The notes beneath the pieces were generated by a model that did not search any database, was not told the DNA's origin, and saw only the letters and a list, made by a program, of their open reading frames with translations. From positions 1 through 12,787 of the forward strand of contig JBKQHQ010000163.1 of the NCBI GenBank assembly GCA_052148715.1: a DNA stretch of 12,787 bases, given 5' to 3'. Source of the DNA: JBKQHQ01 sp052148715. GTDB lineage: Bacteria; Pseudomonadota; Alphaproteobacteria; Rhizobiales; Xanthobacteraceae. The position numbers and the translations under genes are program-made. Numbering within the stretch: position 1 is the stretch's first letter; each line of letters starts with the position of its first letter. Of the stretch, positions 5,395 through 11,739 are shown one piece after another.

Positions 5395-7452
5395 ATGTCC
5401 TTGATGAACATTCGCATTGGAGCCAAGCTTGCGTTCGCCGTGGCCTTGCCGCTCTTGGTCCTGGTCGGTCTGGCGACCTACGATCTTTTGGCGCGGTGGG
5501 ACACGCGCGTTCAGATGGCGCAACTCGGCAAGCTCGCCGACGGCGTCGCCGGCATTAGTCGCGCCATCCATGAATTGCAGCGCGAACGCGGGGCCTCTGC
5601 CGTCTTTGTCGGCAGCAAAGGCGAGCAGCTACGCACGGAGCTTCCGGCGCAACGCAAGCTCACCGATGAGCAGCGGGGCGTGGCTTCCAGGCTCTTGGAG
5701 GAACTGCGGCACGCCATAGGATCGGCGGCGTTCAGGGAGGCTATCGACAACGCCGAGGCGGCGGTGGCGGCGCTCAACAACAAGCGGATGGCCATCGATG
5801 CGCTCTCGATCACCGCGCCGGAGTCGAACGCGTATTTTACCGACACGATCGGCAAGCTGCTGGCCGTCACCGGTGAAATCGCCAAGGTCAGCACGCGCGG
5901 CGACGTCACGACGGCTATATCCGCCTATGTCAATTTCATGAACGGAAAGGAGCGCGCGGGACAGGAGCGAGCGACCGGCGCGGCGGGCATTTCGACGGGA
6001 AAATTCGACCTTGCGATCTATCGCAGGGTCTTGGGTTTGACGTCGGCTCAACAAACCTATTTCGATCTGTTCGATGCGGCGGCAACCCCGGGCGAGCGCG
6101 AGTTTTATAATAGGACCATGTCGGGCCAGGTGGTCGATGCCGTCATCGGCATGCGCGAGATTATCGTCAAGGGCGGTCTCTCCGGCGAGATGCCTGGAAT
6201 TGACGGCGAGGCTTGGTACAACGCGACGACGGCGCGCATCGATCTGCTCAAGACCGTCGAGGATCACATCGCTGCCGACCTGAGCACGTTGACCAACGAC
6301 ATCTATGCCGAGTCGACGCGTTCTCTCGTCATGCTGGGGTCCGTCATCGTCGTGGCATTCGCGCTCTGCATCGGCTTCGTGACCGTCATTTCGCGCAGCA
6401 TCAGCCGCCCGCTGACGCGGCTCGTGGCGGCGATGAAGGAGTTGGCCTCGGGCAACTTTGAAATCGCCTTGCCCGGGTTGGGCCGCAGGGATGAGATCGG
6501 CGAAGTTGCCGGCGCGGTTGAAATGTTCAAAGCAAAGGCCGTCGAGAAGGCGGTGCGCGAGGCCGAGCAAAAGCAGGCCCAAGCCGAAGCGGCCGCGCTG
6601 CAGCGCAGGGCCGACATGCACAGGCTCGCGGACCAGTTCCAGGCCGCGGTCGGTGAGATCGTCGGAACCGTGGCCTCGGCGTCGACCGGGCTTGAGGCCG
6701 CCGCGACGACGTTGACCCATACGGCCGACAACACCCAGCGGCTTTCCACCACCGTTGCGGCCGCTTCGGAAGAAGCCTCGACCAATGTCCAGTCGGTCGC
6801 CTCGGCTACCGAGCAGCTTGCCAGCTCGGTTACCGAGATCGCCCGGCAGGTCCAGGAGTCGAGCCGGATCGCCGGCCAAGCCGTGACGCAAGCCAGGGAG
6901 ACCGACACCCGCATCAACCAGCTGTCGACGGCCTCGAGCCGCATCGGCGATGCAGTGAAAATCATCAACGCGATCGCCGAGCAGACCAACCTGCTGGCGC
7001 TCAATGCGACGATCGAAGCAGCCCGCGCCGGCGACGCCGGCAAGGGTTTTGCGGTGGTCGCCGCCGAGGTGAAGGCGCTCGCGTCGCAGACCGCCAAGGC
7101 GACCGAGGAGATCGGTGCGCAGATCACCGGCATCCAGACGGCGACGCAGGAATCGGTCGCCTCAATCAAGGAGATCGGCACCACGATCGGCCGCGTCTCC
7201 GAGATCGCCGCCGCGATCGCCGCGGCGGTCGAGGAGCAAGGCGCGGCGACGCAGGAAATTTCCCGCAACGTTCAGCAGGCGGCACAAGGCACCACCCAGG
7301 TTGCCAGCAACATCGTCGATGTCAACAAGGGGGCGGGAGAGACCGGCTCGGCGTCGAGCCACGTGCTCTCCTCGGCGCAAGCCCTCTCCGCCGAGGGCAA
7401 CAAGCTCAAGGTCGAAGTGGACAAATTCCTGCAGACGGTGCGCGCCGCCTAA
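5395..7452 (+). CDS. NIT-domain methyl-accepting chemotaxis protein 2
   Basis: This is a 685-residue chemoreceptor. TM1 is about residues 12-33. A large periplasmic domain (about 40-305) looks like a NIT (nitrate- and nitrite-sensing) domain. Typical elements are HELQRERGASAVFVGSKG at 59-76 and NFMNGKERAGQERA at 180-193. TM2 is about 310-333 and HAMP about 334-386 (SRPLTRLVAAMKELASGNFE). A charged Ala/Gln-rich linker follows, then the signalling domain from about 405, with its tip at E529-R544. There is no C-terminal pentapeptide. The start at 5395 is preceded by GGGGGG at 5385-5390; the upstream in-frame extension to 5200 overlaps the small gene and is unlikely. NIT domains are named for nitrate/nitrite sensing in some proteins, and the ligand here is unproven. 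Bases 6625-7452 align without gaps to 3991-4818 of receptor 1. Confidence 0.94.
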   Translation: MSLMNIRIGAKLAFAVALPLLVLVGLATYDLLARWDTRVQMAQLGKLADGVAGISRAIHELQRERGASAVFVGSKGEQLRTELPAQRKLTDEQRGVASRLLEELRHAIGSAAFREAIDNAEAAVAALNNKRMAIDALSITAPESNAYFTDTIGKLLAVTGEIAKVSTRGDVTTAISAYVNFMNGKERAGQERATGAAGISTGKFDLAIYRRVLGLTSAQQTYFDLFDAAATPGEREFYNRTMSGQVVDAVIGMREIIVKGGLSGEMPGIDGEAWYNATTARIDLLKTVEDHIAADLSTLTNDIYAESTRSLVMLGSVIVVAFALCIGFVTVISRSISRPLTRLVAAMKELASGNFEIALPGLGRRDEIGEVAGAVEMFKAKAVEKAVREAEQKQAQAEAAALQRRADMHRLADQFQAAVGEIVGTVASASTGLEAAATTLTHTADNTQRLSTTVAAASEEASTNVQSVASATEQLASSVTEIARQVQESSRIAGQAVTQARETDTRINQLSTASSRIGDAVKIINAIAEQTNLLALNATIEAARAGDAGKGFAVVAAEVKALASQTAKATEEIGAQITGIQTATQESVASIKEIGTTIGRVSEIAAAIAAAVEEQGAATQEISRNVQQAAQGTTQVASNIVDVNKGAGETGSASSHVLSSAQALSAEGNKLKVEVDKFLQTVRAA

Positions 7453-7603
7453 CGTTTGGCCCCGGTTCTGCAGCGCGGCGACTGCTCCAGGAAGAGGACC
7501 GCCGCGGCCCTGATTGTCGCATTGCACAAGCGGGCTCGCGCCCTGGACCGCGAGAGGATCTTCCGGCAGAAAAACGGCGTTCCATCCGTCGGGAGGCGGG
7601 ATG
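7453..7603 (+). other. Spacer between chemoreceptor 2 and YjbR gene
   Basis: No gene is seen in these 151 bp. There is one short hairpin, CTCGCG at 7535-7540 pairing with CGCGAG at 7549-7554, too small to call a terminator. GGAGG at 7592-7596 is the ribosome site of the next gene. Confidence 0.4.
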
Positions 7604-7915
7604 ATGACCGCGGGGGATTTTCGGCGACTTGTTCTTGCTATGCCGGGGGCGGCTGAAAGCGCGCACAGCGGACACCCCGATTTCCGCGTCGGACAGCGAA
7701 TTTTTGCGACGCTCGGCTATCCTGATTCGAAATGGGCAATGGTGAAGCTGAACCCCGAGCAACAGGATCTGTTGACGTCGGCGGAGCCAGACATTTTTTC
7801 CGCCGCCAAGGGCGCGTGGGGCAAACGTGGAAGCACATTGCTTCTGCTCGAGCGCGCCGACGAGAAGACTGCCCTGAGCGCGATCAGGATGGCCTGGACC
7901 AACCTCCAACCATGA
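7604..7915 (+). CDS. MmcQ/YjbR family protein, second copy
   Basis: The product is 103 residues and spans nearly the whole MmcQ/YjbR domain. It begins MTAGDFRRLVLAMPGAAESA, the usual N-terminal helix of the family. HPDFRVGQRIFATLGYPD, WAMVKLNPEQQDLL and GSTLLLLERADE follow as the strands and loops of the CyaY-like fold. Two ATGs are adjacent (7601 and 7604). GGAGG at 7592-7596 is 7 nt from the second and 4 nt from the first, so I prefer 7604. Longer in-frame starts (7514) add unrelated sequence. It has no signal peptide and is cytoplasmic. It diverges strongly from the copy at 2120-2530, so it is not a recent duplicate. Function is unknown; family members are often annotated as DNA-binding on structural grounds. 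It lies 151 bp after receptor 2 on the same strand. Confidence 0.86.
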   Translation: MTAGDFRRLVLAMPGAAESAHSGHPDFRVGQRIFATLGYPDSKWAMVKLNPEQQDLLTSAEPDIFSAAKGAWGKRGSTLLLLERADEKTALSAIRMAWTNLQP

Positions 7916-8045
7916 CGCTGCGCCGCGCGCGAGCCCGGAATCCGTACTCACCGATCGTTTAGCGGATTGCAAAGCCGGCATAAATCAGGCAACGAAGCGG
8001 TATAAAGATAGCAGAATACGCGAGGGGCATCGGGGGAATCGTGGC

Positions 8046-8480
8046 ATGAAAATCCGTTACCATCTTGCATCCGCGGCGGCGGCTTTGATCATTCCGGCGC
8101 TGCCGGCGCTGGCGGCCGACCCGATCGGCGTGTGGCTGACGGCGGAGGGCGACGCCCATGTCAAGTTCGCGAGCTGCGGCGCGGCCTATTGCGGCACCGT
8201 GGTCTGGCTGCGCGATCCGCTCGATCCCGATACCAAGAAGCCGATCTTGGACAAGAACAATCCCGATCCGGCCAAACGCGGCCGGCCGGTCATGGGGATT
8301 ACGATCGCAATCAACTTCAAGGCCGCCGAAGGCGGAAAATATGTCGGGCAGTTCTACGATTCCGACGACGGACAGACCTACAATGGCAGTGTCGTGCGGT
8401 CCGACCCCAACACCTTGAAGGTCGAGGGTTGTCTGGGCACGTCGTGCCAGACCGAGGTTTGGACCAAGGTCGCGCGCTGA
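8046..8480 (+). CDS. Secreted DUF2147 protein
   Basis: This is a 144-residue DUF2147 protein. A Sec signal peptide is clear: MKIRYHLASAAAALIIPALP, then ALA-A-DPIG with cleavage near residue 23. The mature part begins DPIGVWLTAEGDAHVKFASC, the usual opening of the family. CGTVVWLRDPLDPDT, the Asp/Lys-rich KNNPDPAKRGRPVMG, FYDSDDGQTYNGSV and a C-terminal VEGCLGTSCQTEVWTK follow. C40, C45, C130 and C135 suggest disulfides, consistent with a periplasmic location. The fold is a small lipocalin-like beta barrel in related proteins; no function is established. Length is complete for the family. The start at 8046 has a GGGGGA stretch about 10 nt upstream. It is convergent with the methyltransferase gene and about 130 bp from the YjbR gene. 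Confidence 0.88.
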   Translation: MKIRYHLASAAAALIIPALPALAADPIGVWLTAEGDAHVKFASCGAAYCGTVVWLRDPLDPDTKKPILDKNNPDPAKRGRPVMGITIAINFKAAEGGKYVGQFYDSDDGQTYNGSVVRSDPNTLKVEGCLGTSCQTEVWTKVAR

Positions 8481-8580
8481 GCGTATTGTCCCGCCGGAAC
8501 TTGCCCCGTTCGTTCCAGACTGGGCTGCTGGCCTTGTTGATTGGCGGCAGGAATTCGGATCAGAGTAGATCCAGCTGCGC

Positions 8581-9027
8581 TCATACCCACCGCCGCACCC
8601 GCCGAACGTAGTCGTCATACGTTGCCCCGAACTGGCGGCGCATCTTCGCTTCCTCGAAGGGGATGTGGACCCAGTTGGCGGTGGCGAAAACGGCGATGGG
8701 CGCGAGGAACATGGGCCAGGCACCGACCCAAACGGCGATGCCCAGGGTGATGATGACGAGGCCCAGATACATCGGGTTGCGGGTGAACCGGTAGGGTCCG
8801 CTCGTGACCAGCGTGCGGTTGGCCGGTGAGGTTGGGTTGACCTCGGTCCCCGCACGGCGGAACAGGATGATCGCCCAGGCTGGCGGGATCCACGCGATGG
8901 CGACAAGGGCGATCCCGAGCGTCACCAGCGGCAGGCCGGGAAGCTTGGGCCAGCCGAGCCACCAGCTGATCGCTGCGGCGATGAGAACAGAGACAACGGC
9001 CCAAATGGGCGGTGGGAGCTTGAGCAT
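8581..9027 (-). CDS. Isoprenylcysteine carboxyl methyltransferase-like membrane protein
   Basis: The 148-residue product belongs to the ICMT/PEMT-like membrane methyltransferases. Three or four membrane segments are visible at about 8-24, 31-56, 88-103 and 104-120. The family's cofactor-binding signature is present as GPYRFTRNPMYLG (77-89). The C-terminal FEEAKMRRQFGATYDDYVRR (124-143) supplies the conserved Glu pair and the FGxxYxxY element. Such proteins use S-adenosylmethionine to methylate lipid-like or prenyl-like substrates in the inner membrane. Bacteria generally lack prenylated CaaX proteins, so the real substrate is unknown. I take the ATG at 9027, just inside the hydrophobic N-terminus; the frame stays open to 9099 but that would overlap the regulator gene. 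It lies 19 bp behind the HTH/S24 gene on the same strand and is probably co-transcribed with it. Confidence 0.85.
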   Translation of the reverse strand: MLKLPPPIWAVVSVLIAAAISWWLGWPKLPGLPLVTLGIALVAIAWIPPAWAIILFRRAGTEVNPTSPANRTLVTSGPYRFTRNPMYLGLVIITLGIAVWVGAWPMFLAPIAVFATANWVHIPFEEAKMRRQFGATYDDYVRRVRRWV

Positions 9028-9046
9028 GGTCGAAGCTCTCGCTCCC

Positions 9047-9676
9047 TCACTGGCTCGCCCAAACAATCCGCGCGATCCACGCGACGTCGGTGGCCGCAAG
9101 CGTCCGGTCCGCGTGCTCGGCGTTGAGCGATTGCAACTCGATGGTTTTTGCGGTCCGGCGCTTGAGCTCCTTCACCATCACCTCGCCTCCCTTAGTCTTG
9201 ACGACAACGCGGTCGCCGCGGCGGATGGGGGCGGCGGGTGAGACGACGATGATGTCGCCGTCGCGGTAGGCGGGGCGCATCGACTCGCCGGAGATTTCGA
9301 GCGCATAGGCGTGCTCGTCGTTGACCGCCGGGAAGGCGGCCTCGTCCCAGGCGCCGCCGGTCGGAAAGCCGCCCTCGTCGAAATAGCCGCCGCTGCCGGC
9401 CTGGGCGAAGCCGATCAAGGGCACGCCGGGCGCGGCATTGCGCGGGCCGTCGGCAACGAGCGTGACGAAGGTGTCGAGGCTCGTGGCGGTGGCGGCGAGC
9501 GCCTTGGCGACCGACTCGGTCGAGGGCCAGCGGGCGCGCCCGTCGGGGGTGATGCGCTTGGATTTGTTGAAAGTGGTCGGGTCGAGCCCGGCGCGCTTGG
9601 CGAGGCCGGACGGCGAGAGCCCGGCGCGCGCGGCAAGACGGTCGAGAGCCGTCCAGATCTGGGCGTGCGTGAGCAT
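9047..9676 (-). CDS. LexA-like HTH/S24 peptidase-fold transcriptional regulator
   Basis: This is a 209-residue regulator. The N-terminal helix-turn-helix covers about residues 5-70 (LSPSGLAKRAGLDPTTFNKS is the HTH core). The C-terminal S24 (LexA/CI-type) domain covers about 85-205. The catalytic dyad appears intact: S132 in SGESMRP and K169 in MVKEL, 37 residues apart, as in E. coli LexA (S119/K156). An Ala-Gly pair at A93-G94 (FAQAGSGG) is a candidate self-cleavage site. It is not LexA itself, since the winged-helix N-terminus of LexA is absent; it resembles the COG2932 group common in Rhizobiales, of unknown regulon. The ATG at 9676 is chosen because the candidate promoter at 9739-9744 would start transcription near the farther in-frame start at 9733. 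The ICMT-like gene follows 19 bp downstream. Confidence 0.85.
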   Translation of the reverse strand: MLTHAQIWTALDRLAARAGLSPSGLAKRAGLDPTTFNKSKRITPDGRARWPSTESVAKALAATATSLDTFVTLVADGPRNAAPGVPLIGFAQAGSGGYFDEGGFPTGGAWDEAAFPAVNDEHAYALEISGESMRPAYRDGDIIVVSPAAPIRRGDRVVVKTKGGEVMVKELKRRTAKTIELQSLNAEHADRTLAATDVAWIARIVWASQ

Positions 9677-9738
9677 AGGGAGCCGTCCGCAGGTGGTTCG
9701 AGTGGACCGGCATTGAGATTTTAGTCGACGCAATAGGA

Positions 9739-9766
9739 ATTATAGCCGATCGGGCGAGCCTTTCCA
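9739..9766 (-). promoter_or_regulatory. Candidate promoter for the HTH/S24 regulator
   Basis: On the minus strand 9739-9744 reads TATAAT, a perfect -10. TGGAAA at 9761-9766 could be the -35 with a 16 bp spacer, a partial match. Transcription would begin near 9732, leaving a leader of about 55 nt before the ATG at 9676. The rest of the divergent gap (9677-9875) shows no clear operator. Confidence 0.4.
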
Positions 9767-9875
9767 GGCTTTTGCGCGTCGGCTGGGCACCGCGGGCTGC
9801 GGCGCCGTTTCCCGCTACGGCTTGAACCGCCGTTGCGCCCTCGATACGGTCGCGGCGAAACCTGCGGAATGCCGA

Positions 9876-10223
9876 GTGTCGACGATCATTTACAAAATTT
9901 GCCCGGCGACCCTGTGGCGCGAGGCGGAGCGTACAAAAATCTTCCGCGGGTCTCCCGTCGATCAGCAGGACGGCTTCATCCATTTCTCCACCGCCGAGCA
10001 GGTCGAATCCACGCTGGCCAAGCATTTTTCCGGGCAAAAGGACCTCTTGCTCATCGCGGTGGATGCGCAGGTCCTCGGGGCGGCGCTGAGATGGGAGAAG
10101 TCGCGCGGGGGCGCGCTGTTTCCGCACCTCTACGGCGACCTGCCGCTCGCCGCGGTGCAAAGCGTCAAGCCGATCGAGGGCGGCGCAGACAAGGCGGACG
10201 ATGCGCCGGAGCTTTTGGCGTGA
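9876..10223 (+). CDS. DUF952 family protein
   Basis: This 115-residue protein covers the full DUF952 domain. Typical segments are IIYKICPATLWREAE (4-18), FRGSPVDQQDGFIHFSTAEQ (23-42, holding the family's DGFIHxS motif), the HF at 50-51, and LRWEKSRGGALFPHLYGDLP (71-90). Function is unknown; a link to the ADP-ribosyltransferase-like fold has been proposed for the family. I choose GTG at 9876 because the domain starts immediately after it. An ATG at 9822 would add 18 residues with no family resemblance. The ribosome site is weak. The last base pairs overlap pyrD by 4 nt (GTGA), so the two are translated together. No signal peptide is present. Confidence 0.83.
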   Translation: MSTIIYKICPATLWREAERTKIFRGSPVDQQDGFIHFSTAEQVESTLAKHFSGQKDLLLIAVDAQVLGAALRWEKSRGGALFPHLYGDLPLAAVQSVKPIEGGADKADDAPELLA

Positions 10224-11314
10224 TCGGCTTCCTCGACGGCCTCGCGCGTCCGTTCTTGCGCCTGATCGACCCGGAAAGCGCCCATCGGGCGACGATTGCG
10301 GCGCTGAAAATCGCGCCGCTGCCGGCTCCGCCGGCCGACGATCCGCTGCTGCGCGTGCGCGCCTTTGGGCTGAACTTTCCCAACCCGGTTGGCATGGCGC
10401 CCGGGTTCGACAAGGACGCGGAGGTGCCGGACGCGCTGCTGCGGCTCGGCTTCGGCTTTGTCGAGATCGGCACCGTCACGCCGCGCCCGCAATCGGGCAA
10501 TGCCCGGCCGCGCGTCTTTCGCCTAGAAGCCGATGGCGGCGTGATCAACCGCTTGGGCTTCAACAGCGCCGGCGAGGCCTTGGTGCTCGAGCGGATGGCG
10601 GCGCGCGCCGGGTCCGGGGGCATCGTCGGGCTCAATATCGGCGCCAACCGGGATTCGCCCGATCGCGTCGCCGATTACGTGCGTCTGCTCGAAGTTTTTG
10701 CGCCGGTGGCGAGCTACGTCACGGTCAACGTCTCCTCGCCGAACACGCCGGGGCTGCGCACCCTGCAGCAGCCGGCCGTGCTCAACGATCTCGTCGCCCG
10801 CCTCCTCGCGGCGCGCGACAGGGTGTCGATCAAGGCCGGACCGACGCCGGTGCTGATCAAGATCGCGCCGGATCTGTCGCTCGCCGAGCTTGACGATATC
10901 GTCGGCGTCGCCCGCGCGCGCGGGGTCGACGGCATGATCGTGAGCAACACCAGCGTACGGCGGCCGTCGTCGCTGCGCGGCCGCAAGGCGGCGAGCGAGC
11001 AGGGGGGACTGTCCGGCCGTCCGCTGTTTCCGCTGGCAACCCGCATGCTGGCGGAGACCTATGTGCGAGCCGAGGGCGCCTTCGCGCTGGTCGGTTCCGG
11101 CGGCATCGATTCACCCGCGGCGGCGCTCGCCAAGATCCGCGCCGGCGCCTGCGTGATCCAGCTCTATAGCGGGCTGATCTTCCGCGGGCTGCGGCTCGTG
11201 CCGCAGATCAAGGCTGAGTTCTTGCGCACGCTGCGCGCCGACCGCCACGGCTCGCTGTCCGACCTGGTCGGCGTGGACGCCGCCGCCGTCACCGCCGAGC
11301 CCTGGCCGGAGTGA
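10220..11314 (+). CDS. pyrD: Class 2 dihydroorotate dehydrogenase (quinone)
   Basis: PyrD oxidises dihydroorotate to orotate in de novo pyrimidine synthesis and passes electrons through FMN to membrane quinone. The product is 364 residues, normal for class 2. The N-terminal helical region (1-45, IGFLDGLARPFLRLIDPESA) is the membrane-associating, quinone-tunnel extension that marks class 2. Active-site features are PVGMAPGFDKDAE (56-68), NRLGFNSAG (110-118) and VNVSSPNTPGLRTLQ (169-183), with S173 as the likely catalytic base (equivalent to E. coli Ser175). K214 (LIKIAPDL) and the phosphate-binding VGSGGIDS (291-298) with LYSGLIFRG (315-323) complete the FMN site. The start is GTG at 10220, overlapping the DUF952 stop. 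In other genomes pyrD with DUF952 is, as I recall, a recurring pair in Rhizobiales. Confidence 0.96.
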   Translation: MIGFLDGLARPFLRLIDPESAHRATIAALKIAPLPAPPADDPLLRVRAFGLNFPNPVGMAPGFDKDAEVPDALLRLGFGFVEIGTVTPRPQSGNARPRVFRLEADGGVINRLGFNSAGEALVLERMAARAGSGGIVGLNIGANRDSPDRVADYVRLLEVFAPVASYVTVNVSSPNTPGLRTLQQPAVLNDLVARLLAARDRVSIKAGPTPVLIKIAPDLSLAELDDIVGVARARGVDGMIVSNTSVRRPSSLRGRKAASEQGGLSGRPLFPLATRMLAETYVRAEGAFALVGSGGIDSPAAALAKIRAGACVIQLYSGLIFRGLRLVPQIKAEFLRTLRADRHGSLSDLVGVDAAAVTAEPWPE

Positions 11315-11325
11315 TCAGTCTTACG

Positions 11326-11368
11326 CGCGAGTCGTCATGGCCGTGCTTGTCGCGGCCATTACGACGCG
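11326..11368. terminator. Imperfect palindrome between convergent genes
   Basis: ATGGCCG at 11337-11343 pairs with CGGCCAT at 11353-11359 around a 9-nt loop. The stem continues past a C/T mismatch with TCGT (11332-11335) to ACGA (11361-11364), then past an AG bulge with CGCG (11326-11329) to CGCG (11365-11368). It sits between the ends of pyrD and the DUF6460 gene, where a two-way terminator or transcript-end stabiliser would be useful. There is no clear T-tract. The core CATGGCCGTGCTTGTCGCGG strongly resembles a dispersed intergenic palindrome I recall from Bradyrhizobium-type genomes, so it may be a degenerate repeat copy. Confidence 0.5.
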
Positions 11369-11387
11369 AGGTGGTTGTTTCAAGTCT

Positions 11388-11663
11388 TCACTTACCGCGC
11401 GGGGCGTTGATGAGCCGCACGATCAGCCAGATCGGCAGCACCAGCACTGCGCCGAGGAGGAAATAGCCCCACAGCCAGCGCACCGCGTCGAAGCCCATGT
11501 CCCACACGTTGCGCACCAAGCTTTGGAAGCTTTGCAGGATGTTCAACGGATCGAGCCCGACCGCGGACAGGAGCACGCCGACCAGGATCGACAGCAGCAC
11601 CAGCCGGCCCAGCACCGCGAGCGGGGATCCGCCCAAAACTCGCTTGATCGTGTCGTCGGTCAT
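11388..11663 (-). CDS. DUF6460 small membrane protein
   Basis: The 91-residue product resembles DUF6460, a small inner-membrane family of alphaproteobacteria with unknown function. It has two membrane segments, about 17-36 (VLGRLVLLSILVGVLLSAVG) and 65-85 (WGYFLLGAVLVLPIWLIVRL). Between them lies an amphipathic stretch ending in the conserved-looking DMGFDAVRWLWGYF. The start at 11663 is preceded by GGAGAG 9 nt upstream. A much longer in-frame ORF to 12137 is a shadow of the ligase gene. It lies 76 bp downstream of the ligase stop and is probably on the same transcript. A role in repair is not implied by its sequence. Confidence 0.8.
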   Translation of the reverse strand: MTDDTIKRVLGGSPLAVLGRLVLLSILVGVLLSAVGLDPLNILQSFQSLVRNVWDMGFDAVRWLWGYFLLGAVLVLPIWLIVRLINAPRGK

Positions 11664-11739
11664 GCCGCGCTCTCCACCCAAACGCATCCGCTTCAGCAAA
11701 AACGGTTGTAGACGCTTGGCGCGGTCAAACCAATAACCG

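Noticed and set aside
5629..7268. Long antisense ORFs (420 and 321 codons) opposite chemoreceptor 2
   Set aside because: Same shadow effect; they resemble the antisense ORFs of receptor 1 only because the sense DNA is duplicated.
8481..8580. Terminator between the convergent DUF2147 and methyltransferase genes
   Set aside because: Only weak pairing with wobble and mismatches (CTGCTGGCC with GGCGGCAG near 8524-8551) and no T-tract.
9833..10219. N-terminal extension of the pyrD frame
   Set aside because: The extension is a frame shadow of the DUF952 gene; class 2 PyrD length and the GTGA overlap support the start at 10220.
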